Shown piece by piece: positions 47,220 through 58,813 of a DNA stretch of 64,000 nt (its first letter is position 1; the number at the start of each line of letters is the position of its first letter). The notes below the pieces were generated by a model. It was given only the letters and a program-made list of their open reading frames with translations. It was not told the origin of the DNA and made no database searches. The translations under genes and the position numbers were made by a program. Source of the stretch: Mimachlamys varia (lineage: Eukaryota; Mollusca; Bivalvia; Pectinida; Pectinidae); NCBI GenBank assembly GCA_947623455.1, contig OX392527.1, positions 50,884,401-50,948,400 on the forward strand, written 5' to 3'.

Positions 47220-48740
47220 GAGTATGGTTGTGAAAGCTTTAATTTTGTGAGGAAGATTTGCGAAAGAGATATTTCTACAAATTACAATCAATCAAATCTA
47301 GTTGTTAGTCGCGTTGACCTTTTTTTAACAGGGTCATTCAATGACTATGATTGAACAAATGCAATTTATATGAGTATAACGACCATTTCTTTGCATGAAT
47401 GTATGTTTTATTTACTTTTAGCTGATAAAGAGTTAATTTCGTAGGTGAAGCAAATGAGGAAATTAAAAATGACTTTGAATGTATGGAGAAATGTATTTGA
47501 TAGAGTTAAGAAATACGACTTGTAAAGTTCTACTGAGCTTGCATTGTATTTGATATTGCGTTTTATTTTTACAATACAAATATGTTTCATAAATAAGTTC
47601 GTCTTGTTACAGTATGTGTATTCTGTAATTTCTATACGTTAGATTGTGAATCTCTTTGTTGGCACATGGCCGTAAAACAGATTAATTAAATGTCCTACTT
47701 CAGTCGGCGTTTGTTAATAGCAGACACTAATCAGCGGGATCACACAAGAACTCTAAAACAAACGTCAAATTTAAGGTTTAACAGACCAAGTCGTCATTTC
47801 ATTCACATGTAAACGAGTGAGTTAGTCTACATAGCGCATGTAACAATTCCTCCGTACCACTCACGCATATGCACTTTAATTTGAATGAACGCATACCTTT
47901 TTACGAGGCTCACATTTCAAAAGTGAAGTCAAAACCTCGATCCTTCTTCTAAATCGTTCCTGAGTACGTGTCCTTGTCCTTTATGGTTGGCGAATGCAGG
48001 CAGTATTCAGGTTTGGATACAATTTTTGACATAAATTGGTGCGATTTTTATGTAAATATAGATCTCTATATTACATTTATGTTCATGATTTACACAAATA
48101 AGTCGTACAAAGTGAAGAGATGCAAGCCGTTTTATGCATAGTGCATTCGAACAATTAATAGATAACTCTTGAATGACCGCTGTGGTTGCCGTAAAAAAAG
48201 TCGTAACCATGTATGGCGTCATCAACTGCGAGTGCAGTACTTTGTAGTTGTAGCTCTGAAAATGGCTTTCGCAAAAAGCATAGAATTTGTGAAAAACATT
48301 AGAATACACATTTAATCTGGTGGAATTAGATAATCGCGAACTAAGTGAGTTAAAGCTAATAGAAATATTTACCGTGATTTGAGCTATAGTGTTGGAATAT
48401 TAAATGTATTGTTCTCTAATAATTATTTTGGACTTGACATTTTTTGAGAATAACAGTTTTCGAAGTTTATAAAAAGTGCATTTTACTTAATATTTGAAAC
48501 ATATAGATTTTTTATGAATATCTAGAGAAAGGAAAATAATGAAAATCCATCAGAAAATCGATTAATCATAATTTATACATCGATTTCGGAAAATGAGTTC
48601 CGGTTTTATGTTCAATCGTACCAATGCGTCCATCATAGTTATTGCAGATGACTATTAAATTTTAAAACATGAAAGAAAATCATTTTTCACTTGATATAAA
48701 CAGATAATCAAATTGTAATGAATGATTGACCAAAAAGAAA
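47220..48740. other. Gene-free interval between carboxylesterases
   Basis: No gene recognised. No clear repeat. Confidence 0.35.
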
Positions 48741-48939
48741 AAAGAAACAAAACCATAACTCAAAATCGATTAAAGTAGGGGCAAAATATGATCAAAAGGG
48801 AAAGATTTACACGGAGACTTTTGTAAAAGTAAAGAGAATAAGACCTGGTGTTCTGGAAGATTAAGTGTCCTCGGCTTCTTTGACGACACCCGCCATGTAA
48901 ATCGTGGTCACATTAAAGTAAACATAAAGTCCTCAATGA

Positions 48940-49560
48940 TGACGTAACACACACATATGCTGTCCCTTTTGAATTAAGTAATAGATACAGTATGTCGAAA
49001 AAAATCATTAAAGGCCCAATATACGTAACTTCAGGAAATTTTTCGTGATTCTGAAAAATTCTGAAAAAAATCCAGTTGATAACTATGCAAAAATAAGCCT
49101 AAAACGATGTAAACCTGAGCGGTAACTAAAAAGAAACTCTTGACAGAAAAATCCAAAGAATTGAAAATAATTCAGGTGGGGTCCACTTCAACAACAAACC
49201 GAAGCTATAAGACATTTCAAAATGGATGCGTGTCTACAAATACCGAGTTTCAACTGCTGCTGTACCGGTAACCGCGTTAGAATTCATCTTGAATATTGCT
49301 GATATCAGTTAATCTTAGCTAGATCTATAAATATAAAAAGTTATTAGGCTGAATTTTTGCTTCAAGTTTTGCCGAAAGTTACGTATATTGGGCCTTTAAA
49401 CTGTGCCATACAACTGTTTCGTCCTCCTAGGTCTCTTCAATGATGCTAGGGGACAAAAGGTTGGAATCCAAAATTTCTAACTAATGTAGAAGCAGAAGGG
49501 TCAGGTGTGTAAAACCCCTTTAATTTATGAACTTAGAAGTAAAATGAAACAACAGGTAAG
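48940..49560. mobile_element. Unclassified element starting GATGACGTAACACACACATA, with MITE inside
   Basis: The left part (48938-49007) and right part (49400-49560, with TGTTTCGTCCTCCTAGG and GTAAAACCCCTTTAATTT) match the uninterrupted copy at 60918-61120. The end of the window (63880-64000) holds an inverse fragment. Confidence 0.65.
49012..49395 (+). mobile_element. TTAA-flanked MITE family A, copy 5 (filled site)
   Basis: The ends AGGCCCAATATACG and CGTATATTGGGCCT are flanked by TTAA on both sides (49008-49011, 49396-49399). The paralogous empty site is at about 60985, where the host element reads AAAATGAATTTAACTGCATC. Confidence 0.93.
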
Positions 49561-49699
49561 CACACTAATTAGCAAACTCAAAAACGTCCATTTAATATCA
49601 CTCAAAGATACAAAATATTTCTCAATGAGACAAAAATGGCGACCATAATTCTGATCAACCTGCCGACAACAGGACCAGATTGGTTCCATTGAAGCGAAC

Positions 49700-51818
49700 A
49701 GGTTTTCTAAAGAAGTTGTTTATTTTCTAATGTTGACCTATAATACACTGTGTACCTTCCTACTTTGTGTGGTACTGTCCACACAATAGACACTGGACGT
49801 TGTATAGAGATAGAGTGTGATAGCTGGAAGTGTGTGTATACTTGATCTGGACATTGAACTAGACGTCAGGTTTACTAACTCCTGGGCGTCTCCACCGATA
49901 CACTTACAGGTACGTAAACTTACCCTCAGCTACCAATGGGGCGAGTGAATCGTTACAGCTAGCTTCATTGCGACTTAATCTAAGGTTTTGACAGGGGTGG
50001 GGCTTAGATCAACTTCCGATTAATTCACCCATAATTATTCATATGCAGAACATCATATTTATTATGTATGAACATTGCAATGTACATTTTTATAGAAAAA
50101 AAATTAATCTGACAATTGAATGGTGCATTTTATCGAAAATCCATCTAAAACCCCTTAAAGTGTAAAATTATCATACAAGCCGTTCTTTAGTTCAAACACA
50201 AGCGGTAACCAATTCTCAGGTCCCTGTGCTACGCCACGATACATACTATTCGATAAATAAGGTTTACATGTGCACAATTTCGCTTATTTCTTTTTAAAGT
50301 TTTCGTTTACGATAATACCTGACATCAGGTGCAACTATTAGATCTAACGCAACACGTATGGTATGATGGTACTAAAAGTAACGGTAAGCTATATAGTAAG
50401 AACGCTATACAATGGTTTTACATTCGATTCTTTTATGAATAAAATTTCTAGGTATTGAAAGCGGATTGTAAGAGAAACGCTACTAAGCGAGTCAAATATT
50501 CCTTGTGTATCTGACGAGGTTCACCTCAGCTGGATAAAACCTCAGAGCTGCAGAAGTTATTTGAGTTCCACAACCTATCTTCATGTTTTGAGAAGTAGCT
50601 GGGTAGAGATATGCAGTGGTTTGCAGATAATCAATGCTTTTCATGTTCTCCTGTAAACATTTCCCCGATCTCCACCCGATGTTTAACCACAGTAAACTGC
50701 CACAGGGGGGTTATAAACTAGGACGGTGTCACCTTCGTTGTGTGTACCCTGACACTATTTGGACAATCGGTTGTTAGAGCTGTACAAATAGAGACAAAAC
50801 TATGTTTATACATGAAATAAAGTGGCGGTAACGTAGTAGTGAGACTTAATAGCCATTGCCAGGTTAACCTACGCAGTTCACAAATTAAAACATGTACATG
50901 CTGAAATAGCAATCGGAACTGCACGGCCGATTCTGCCGAGGATCTACGATTTGCTGAAATAGATGCTCAGCAGCCAAAATACCAACTGAAGATCTCTCAC
51001 TAACAAACAAACACGCAAAAATAATACTTATTTTGTTAAGACGTGATAATTTTTGACATTCTTCTAAATCTTGCCGGGGTCTTTATTGCTAAATATATGT
51101 GATATACTATTTTGCTATATGTGCGAGGGTAGATAGATAAATGAAACTAACGCAATTTTTCTGTTTCAATGGTTATATATATATATTATCAAACTCACAA
51201 ACTTACTTTGAATAAGTAGAAAAGAACTATTAAAAATACTTAAAGGTGGTAAATTCGTTACGTCTGGATTAGAATGGGTCAACGGGCTCGGGGTTAATAA
51301 ACTCCAGACATGGCTTTTTGAGCCCATGGACTCCTCCTAACCAAGATATAAGCAATATTATATTCAAGAAGAGCAAGTTAGTAATTATCAAAGAGTAATT
51401 ATGATGGTGTTAAATTTTCGGAGTTATCCGCGTCTTTATTGAGACACAAAAATTACATTATGTCAAAACAATACGTATTCATATATTATGTTGTATCGTT
51501 ATCAGAGGGATGTAAACACTAAAATTCAAATATGTAAAAATGTTTTTAATAGAGATAGTTAGACTAGGTATATAGTAAAGGAGTAAAACAGACTCCTCTT
51601 TAAATTTATTTACTAGCTACATCATTGGACTGAAACATGAGAAGTTTGTTTTATTTCATATGTAAGAAATATATATCACAACGGTCATTTTAAACTTAAG
51701 TAAACACCTGTTATCTCCATCCGAATAAATTCAATATGGATATTTCTATAGATTGTATTTTGAATAAAACACTTATATTTAATTAAAGGTAAATTATATA
51801 AAACATATGAAAAGAAGA
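49700..51818. other. Gene-free interval upstream of paralogue 2
   Basis: No gene recognised. At 51400-51460 the - strand has AATAAAGACGCGGATAACTCCGAAAATTT, similar to a word block at 20165-20210, so a dispersed repeat fragment is present. Confidence 0.35.
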
Positions 51819-51956
51819 TACAGTAGACTCTACTTTATGCATTTTAGATGTCTTCATTTATATTAAAATACCTCCGAGAAAAAGCCTACTGTACACAAAT
51901 GTAACCCCAACAATATCCATTTATATAATATCATCATTTTTATTAAAGGGAGCAAG

Positions 51957-54323
51957 ATGACATCACAACTCTACCGATTTCTTTGGCTCCAGTGTGCCAT
52001 GATAGTGTACACGTCTTGCCAGTCATTCCAGACAGTCAAGACGCCTTCCGGTCCCATCAAGGGCATAGTTGTTCCTGCTCTTGGAAAGGATATCGTACAG
52101 TTCCGGAATATTCCGTACGCAAAACCTCCAACTGGTGACCTCAGATTCGAGAAAACACTTCCGGTAGAGCCTTGGACTGAAACACGTGATGGAACCGCCT
52201 TTGGCCCTTCGTGTATTCAAGATAAAAATGCATTTCCAGAAATGTGGGAAAATGTGGAAAATGATGTATTATCCGAAGACTGTTTACAACTTAATGTTTA
52301 CGTACCTACCACAGCTTCGACGGAAGGAAAGACGCCGGTCATGGTGTGGATTCATGGAGGAGGCCTTTTTATGGGGAATGGTTCTCACTACGATGCTTCA
52401 TTTCTTGCACTCAAAGACGTTATAGTGGTGACTCTCAACTATCGCCTAGGAATATTCGGTTTCATGACCACTGAAGACTCCGCCTTACCCGGTAACTATG
52501 GACTTTGGGATATGATCGAAGCATTACGATGGGTAAATAAAAACATAGCATCATTTGGGGGTGATTCTAAATCGGTTACTATATTTGGAGAGTCTGCTGG
52601 TGGATTTTCGGTATCTTATCTGGCTGTGATTCCCCAAACAGAAGGTCTATTCCAACGTATCATTCCACAGAGTGGATCTTCTGTAGCATTTATGGGAATT
52701 GCACCAAACCCAGCGAGGGTTGTTAAGGCAGCAGGCAAGTTTGTTGGATGCATATCTAGCTCTGACGAAGATGAAATCGACAATAATGTTCTAGTAAACT
52801 GTCTGAAGCAAAAGTCAAGTGAAGAATTGCTGAAGGCCCAGTCAGATCCTGGAACTCAGTTTTTCGGCTCATTTTCTCTCTCACCTGTCATCTGGCCAAC
52901 GATTGATGGAGAACTACTTTTGAGGTCACCTTTGGAAAGTTTGAATGATCCTACGTCAAAGGAATCTATTTACTTCAGGTCCTTAGACATGCTGGCAGGC
53001 ACAACAGATAATGAGGCATCATTACTACCCGTGTTTTTTGAAGGCCTTCAAAAACCTATGGAGTTTAATATGACGGATGGTATGCCCACATCTGTTTTAT
53101 GTAACGTTCTTGCACCATCACTAGCGAAGGAGATGTTCAATGACGAAACAATCGTACCCGATTTACTTTGTAAAGAATATTCTGCCGATAACCTGGAACA
53201 GCAAGCTAGAAATATTGGTATTCTGTATGCGGATGCAATGTTTGTTTCGCCTACAATACAACTTCTTGACTTCCATGCAAAGGGTAAAGTGTCACCAAAT
53301 ACATTCCAATACACTTTCACTCAGGCAGTCAATTTCCCCCTGTTGGTGCCCCTTTATCCTTGGATGGAAGGAGCAGGGCATGGAACCGAGATTGTATATA
53401 TGTTTGGCCCCACTGGTGTGAATGAAATGGATGCATCCTTATTGACAGAGGAAGGAAAGGCATTTACCGACGTTCTTGTTACGTACTGGACTAACTTCGC
53501 TAAAACCGGGTAAATACCTCATATTTTATTATAGTATACAATAAACAAATAACATCCGTTAAAATATCTAAGCTTGAATAGCTTAGACAGTTAGATTGAT
53601 TTCAAACTGGATTTGTAAATAAAATAATGAAGCAAAATGTTTTTGCCACATAAAAGAAAAACTCTTACTGACGCAATGGTTGGTCTCTTTAATAGCAATC
53701 ATCTCTCAATGAAAATGTGCAATATTAGCTATTGATTCATCATCGATATCCAGGAGTTACGTTCACCAACGCTCTCTACACCCCTGGAATATGTCATTGT
53801 AAAACTGAAGTGTTCGCCACCTTCGCGATGAGGCAAGAAGACTGGCTCGACCCTTTGATGTACACGTAAAGAATCTTGTGGTCGCAAAACGGTCAAATTG
53901 ACAAGCTTTGAAGTCGGTTGCAGCTCCTTTATAATCTTTTAATCAGCCTAGGGATTGGTCAGGGTTTTCTCACCTGAGCGTGCCTTCAGTTTTGCCAAGA
54001 CATATTCCATGACCCCTGGATATCGAGGATGTTATTGATTCTGCATGTTTGATATTTTCCTTAGATTTTACAATTTGCATTGCCTATACTTATATCCTTA
54101 TTTAATAATGTGTATTTCAAATCAGTTAATTTACTCTCTTTTGTACAGGAACCCTAACGGAGATGGTCTGGTCCCTTGGAAGGCATTCAGCTCCGAAGGT
54201 CGGGATTTCTTGGAGCTAAAGTACCAGCCAAAACCAGGTCAAAACCTGTACAAAAAGAGAATGGAGTTTCTGCTGGAGGATATACCAAAACTACTCAAGA
54301 AAAATGTCAAAACTGAACTATAG
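51957..54323 (+). CDS. Carboxylesterase type B, ER-retained, paralogue 2 (575 aa, two exons)
   Basis: Exon 1 is 51957-53509 and exon 2 is 54149-54323, with the intron in the same Gly codon as in paralogue 1. A signal peptide of about 20 residues leads into SFQTVKTPSGPIKG. The oxyanion motif IHGGG is canonical. FGESAGG gives Ser213, TTDNEAS Glu353 and GAGHGTE His475. The C-terminus is KNVKTEL, so ER retrieval is expected. Exon 2 encodes NPNGDGLVPWKAF, the usual family C-terminal motif (NPNG...WP). The 638-bp intron carries a MITE. AATAAA near 54535 could be the poly(A) signal. The protein is strongly similar to paralogues 1 and 3 over its full length, which shows recent local duplication. The natural substrate cannot be told. 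Confidence 0.95.
53741..54031. mobile_element. MITE with CATCCTCGA-type inverted repeats, copy 2, inside esterase intron
   Basis: It shares CAACGCTCTCTACACCCCTGG, GAGGCAAGAAGACTGG and GATTGGTCAGG with copy 1 at 37847-38165. The ends are CATCGATATCC and GGATATCGAGGATG. Confidence 0.87.
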
Positions 54324-54533
54324 CTTGACCATTACTGATCATGTGAAGCTGAATATCGTATTTCTACACATTGTCGAAAACCTTACGCTTCCTGTTTCGA
54401 TATGTTTACGTGATCTTCTCTGCAACCTAGGAAGAGATCATGATAAATGAATGGTTTGCAACAGTTGTTTCTGATTTCAGGATTTTTAAAAATACTTTGC
54501 GGATTTCTAGGCTCATGACTGCTCTTTAAAGAA

Positions 54534-54541
54534 AAAAATAA
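54534..54541 (+). terminator. Candidate poly(A) signal of paralogue 2
   Basis: AAAATAAAA lies about 210 bp after the stop codon. It is the first AATAAA downstream on this strand that I found. Confidence 0.4.
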
Positions 54542-54599
54542 AAGGAGTCGTATTTACTGAAAGATCTTTTTACCATTAATTGGCTGTGTAATTAGGAGG

Positions 54600-55670
54600 G
54601 GCTAAATTCGTTACCCTCTAGTTTGCATGCGGTTCAGACCGTTTTGATTTACGCGGAGAATCATGAAGCATATCAAAGAGAATAAGACCAAGCGTTCCAG
54701 AAGAGTTATGTTTTGTTCTAAATTTGAAAGTTTTAGCCGTTGCAATAAATGCTCAACGGATGCAACTGAACATATTTAAAACGCCTATATCATTTCATTC
54801 TGTACAGAAACAATAATCAGTACATTTCCTCGTAGTTTTGAGATAACGACCAAACACTTGCCGATATTGTAAATGGAAAACTTCGAACCGGCGACCGTCC
54901 TAGTTTTTCTTATTTAATCCAAACTAAGAAACTTCATTTAAATGTACGAAACTCCACATGGCAATAAAATCTTACTGAATCTCACGACTTTACGTCAACT
55001 TTTTTTTTAATAGAAGTTGGAATCTAAAGAGGATATCAAACAGTGTCTTAATTAATACCTAATATATTTCACGAGTGGAAATAACAGTTTGATATTTTTC
55101 ACGAGTAAACAGCGCGGGCGCAAAAAAACAACAACAATATATTAGCCCCATGAGTGAAATATATTTGGTAAAACCGAATATAACTTTAGATATGCTGTTT
55201 AATACGTTTTTATAGAAAAATATACTCAGGCAGCTTTTTATTGTTTCCCATTGTCGTTTGTAAGCAGTATTATGATTAGTCAAATCAAAAATCGTATTCA
55301 ACACTTTTCAGAATCAAAAATTTTCCGATATTTCACTGGTAAAAATGCAAATAATAAGGACATTCAATCATTTTAAACTGGTCGTTTGAAAGATGGCCAT
55401 GTCCTGGCTGAAACAGATGTCACTATTGGATTCCATTTACATAGCATTACCTCAAAATGGCACATAACAATATGCTTAGCTTTCCGGCATGTAAGAATGC
55501 ATAGTACTGAAAAGGCAAAAAATTAGTTTCTCTTATAAAAACAGTTATGCAAATCGGGGGTTCCATGTGCTTTTTTTGTCCATAACTATTTGTATTATAT
55601 TCACAACACTACAGATACAACAAACTCTTCTACGTCAGCTTCTAACCCCAATCTTTACTTTAAAAAATCT
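54600..55670. other. Gene-free interval
   Basis: No gene recognised. A short fragment of the Penelope-like 3' UTR (GAATAAGACCAAGCGTTCCA) is at 54680-54705. Confidence 0.4.
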
Positions 55671-55674
55671 GAGA

Positions 55675-56165
55675 ATACCAAAGCGTCAACAAAACCATAA
55701 TCCGAACGCAAAATCGATTAAACTAGAGACAAAATATGAAAAAGGAATTATTTACATGGGAAAACCTGTAAAAGAACAAGAGAATAAGACCAAGTGTCTT
55801 CTGCTTCATCGACGACACCCGCCATTTAAATCTTGGTCACATCCAAGGAAACATCAAGTTCTCAAAATGAGAACCGAGTCATCTTTGTTAATCACAACAA
55901 GGGAGAGCACTTATGAAAATACTCAAAAACGTCCATCTTCATATCGCACAAAGATACAGAATATTTCGCAATGAGACCAAGAGGGCGACCATAAAACTTG
56001 CCCATAGTCTTCATCAACCTGCAACCCTCGAATCCCTGCGCGATAAATTTGTTCGTCAGCAGCTGACATCTATCATGAAAACCTCGATATTCAGAGCAAG
56101 CCCTAGAATAACGAATCAACTGCGACATGTACACACACATTGACACTGATTGCAACACCACGTGT
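55675..56165 (-). pseudogene. Penelope-like reverse transcriptase C-terminus and 3' UTR, truncated
   Basis: On the - strand 56161-55892 encodes YMSQLIRYSRACSEYR and then KTMGKFYGRPLGLIAKYS, the conserved end of a retroelement reverse transcriptase recalled from many marine invertebrates. The standard 3' UTR module follows (55880-55675). No upstream palm domain is joined to it, so it is a 5'-truncated copy. Confidence 0.78.
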
Positions 56166-57116
56166 ACTATATCACTAGATATTGAACTACAGATATCATC
56201 TTACAGACAGACCTTTAGTCTTAATTCTCCACATTCTATATTCTGACTTATTTTCAGATATTATTCTTAGTCGTAGTGTGCGTAACAGGCCAAAAGAAAA
56301 GCCTTAGTAAGTTGTATATACTGTGTATATTTGTTTAAAATTCATCAGGCGGCCAGCCCCTTTTTTGACCTTGTCAGATCCTTTTGACCTTCGATTTCAC
56401 ATTTAGTCTCGCCCATCACTCCATCCAATCATTGGCCATACACACATTAGATACTAGTGTATAAGTAACGATTTAAGTAACTATATTTAAGACCCCGTGC
56501 GCGTGAAATGCCATGTGAAATCCATTTTTATAGATATATATATGTTGTGTCAGGTACCGAATAGTAAGTCGAATAACATGTGATATATTTATAACCATGT
56601 TATGATCTATTTATAACCATGTTATTGTATGTCGCTATACATACAAACTAGTATGATGTTGCTATACATACAAACTAGCATGCTATCCTGTATTTGTAAT
56701 TACTTCAAAGATATGGTACTATTACAGAACATGCATTAACTTCCCATGAGAGATGTTTACTAATTTTAATCACTGTTCTTTGGACGTGTTATCTTCCGTA
56801 CTTATACCTTGTAGTGTGTACATGTATTTGTATACAGATGACGCCTGTTAGGTTGGTTGGTTCTACTACCCGTCTAATGTACCGCTGGATTAGCGATTTA
56901 AACACACGGTAAGGTGTAGTTATTTAACAATCGTCCAGGTAAAAATCCGGTAGGTTTGATATACACGTATATGATCTATACTGAGTTTGTTCTGTACACA
57001 AACAAACTCAGTATATATCATTCATAACAAACTGATGAATCTTATTCCGAACGTATATGATCCCAACGCAAGTCTTTTATTCATACTAAAATCTGTCTGC
57101 GATACCACTATATATT

Positions 57117-57207
57117 TCACTCATCCACAATTGAAGTTTCATAATGAACTTTCCCAGTCTTTGATTTAGAAATGTTCAAATGTTTCTTCGGGGGTGAATG
57201 AGTTAAT
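57117..57207. mobile_element. Short MITE related to 31909-32000
   Basis: It shares TTCATAATGAACT, GTTCAAATGT and GGGGTGAATGAGTTAA with the element at 31.9 kb. Confidence 0.5.
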
Positions 57208-57374
57208 GAGCCTCCATAGCCACAATTTATCTCATTTGAGTAGTGGCACGGTACATAATATACACATTTCCGTTGTAAACGATTTGAAATTATACAGAAC
57301 TATTTGTAAACATTTTCTTCAGGTTGGAAAGTATGATTTATGTAAAGAGTATTCTATAAAACCAAAATATGTTT

Positions 57375-57440
57375 TATGTGACGTTTCGATGACTAGTACA
57401 TGTACGATATGTACCCTGTCACCTTCATCAGACTAATGAC
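57375..57440 (-). ncRNA. Hammerhead-ribozyme-like motif of a Penelope-like element
   Basis: On the - strand: CTGATGA (57431-57425), a stem GGTGAC/GTCATC (57423-57418 with 57393-57388) around a long loop, then GAAA (57387-57384) directly followed by CGTC. GAAAC-GUC with almost no stem III is the minimal layout described for hammerheads in Penelope-like elements, which act as dimers. One extra A stands between CUGAUGA and the stem. Stem I pairing here is weak, so activity is doubtful. Confidence 0.4.
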
Positions 57441-57654
57441 CAACAAAGCGTATGCATACAACAGTTGTAAAATTTGTACGAGTTGGTAAAAAAAACATTT
57501 TTGGAGAAGCAAGTATGTTACTATCAAGAAAAGGAAAGTTCACGATCGGAACATCGAAATCGTCACGTTAATCATACAGCTTAGTAGTAAGCTGCCCGTA
57601 TAGTTTAAGACAAGATCGATGTAAGAAGCTGATGTAGGAGAGTCTGTTGTGTCT

Positions 57655-57904
57655 TTAATCAATCAAGTTCAGTAGGGTTATACGATCGACTTGGTCAGCA
57701 AACTTATTGTTTATAGACAGTACATCGTCGATAATACCTGAAAGTGAAAGTGAAAGATTTGGGAAGGTTTTTGTTACCAGTTCTGATAAGCCCCTCGACA
57801 AATTCAGCCTCGTATGAAAACAAATGCAAGTCAACCAAACGTTGGGCACACTTAGTTCCCACTGACATTCCAACAATCTCCGAACTCAACAAAGATTTTG
57901 TCAA
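57655..57904 (-). pseudogene. Penelope-like reverse transcriptase palm fragment, frameshifted
   Basis: Two overlapping - strand frames show GMSVGTKCAQ, FSYEAEFVEG and then, in the other frame, IIDDVLSINNKFADQVDR. IDDVLSINN is the catalytic palm motif (normally YIDD). A frameshift lies between the blocks near 57745. No complete gene. Confidence 0.75.
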
Positions 57905-58289
57905 CTAGGAATTCACTCATTTGCACTATATCTTCCTCAATATATTTCATTCTAGGTTTGTTGTGTTTTTCACAAATTATGCTCCAAGATAGCTCACAAC
58001 CATATATTTTATCTTCCTTCACCTTTCTTGGAAAAGAAAGCTCTCAAATGAGGGACCGAAGACGTTCTTTCGGTTTAGTATGTGGTGTGGTAGTGTACAG
58101 GGTGGTCAAATCAATTATATTGATAAACGAAGCATTTGTATAATATCACAATATAGCGACTTAATTTCTCTGTTTTGAAAATACACTGCGTATCTGTTTA
58201 ATTTTTTATATACAATGAAATACGCACTTACCATCTGCACTTCTGGATTGAGTCATAGCGGAACTGAAGACACGAAGCTTTTTCATAGG

Positions 58290-58440
58290 TCATGAGAAAA
58301 ACAAAATACCTGACCAATCTCTAAGCTGATACCTGTTCTTTGAAGATAGCATCATAATGGAGACAACATGTTGGTGTATTTTGAGCCGTCAATTGCGCAA
58401 TGACATACTAAAAAGGATGTAGTGAACGAAAGTGAGCGAA
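58290..58440. mobile_element. Fragment of the CATCCTCGA-type MITE
   Basis: CCTGACCAATCTCTAAGCTGAT is the inverse of ATCAGCCTAGCGATTGGTCAGG from the copy at 37847-38165. The ends are lost. Confidence 0.4.
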
Positions 58441-58813
58441 ACCCCATGACTATTATTGATGCATAACGTGCATATGGAGCAGGAACTTATGTACAACATG
58501 TCCATTGGCGTTCATCTTTTAACATTTATATATCGAACATAATGTTATACAATTTTTCCTTAAATGCCTCACACATGTGTAACATGCTGAGACGTTTTCC
58601 CAAAGCTTGTGTCTCCTTTTCTCTTGTATAAACGTATGACTGTCTACCGATGTCATATCTGTGTCTATGTTTATATTGACACAAAACGTTTCCTTCGCTA
58701 AATTGAAGTTGCAGAATGTCAAAGAAACAGTTTTGTTGTTACATGGTATGGGTTTTTTTTTAAATATCTATTATTATGATTATTATTACGTTTGCTCAAA
58801 GCTGACAATACAA

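Larger units (their letters stand above)
48745..49690 (-). mobile_element. Penelope-like 3' UTR copy split by a nested insertion
   Basis: 48745-48945 matches the 3' UTR module (CTTTGACGACACCCGCCATG), and 49575-49690 continues it (CAAAAACGTCCATTTAATAT). About 620 bp is inserted between them, starting near GATGACGTAACACACACATATG. The insert itself contains MITE A copy 5. Confidence 0.72.

Noticed and set aside
55567..55974. 135-codon + strand frame
   Set aside because: It runs antisense through the Penelope-like 3' UTR and C-terminus, which explain the sequence better.
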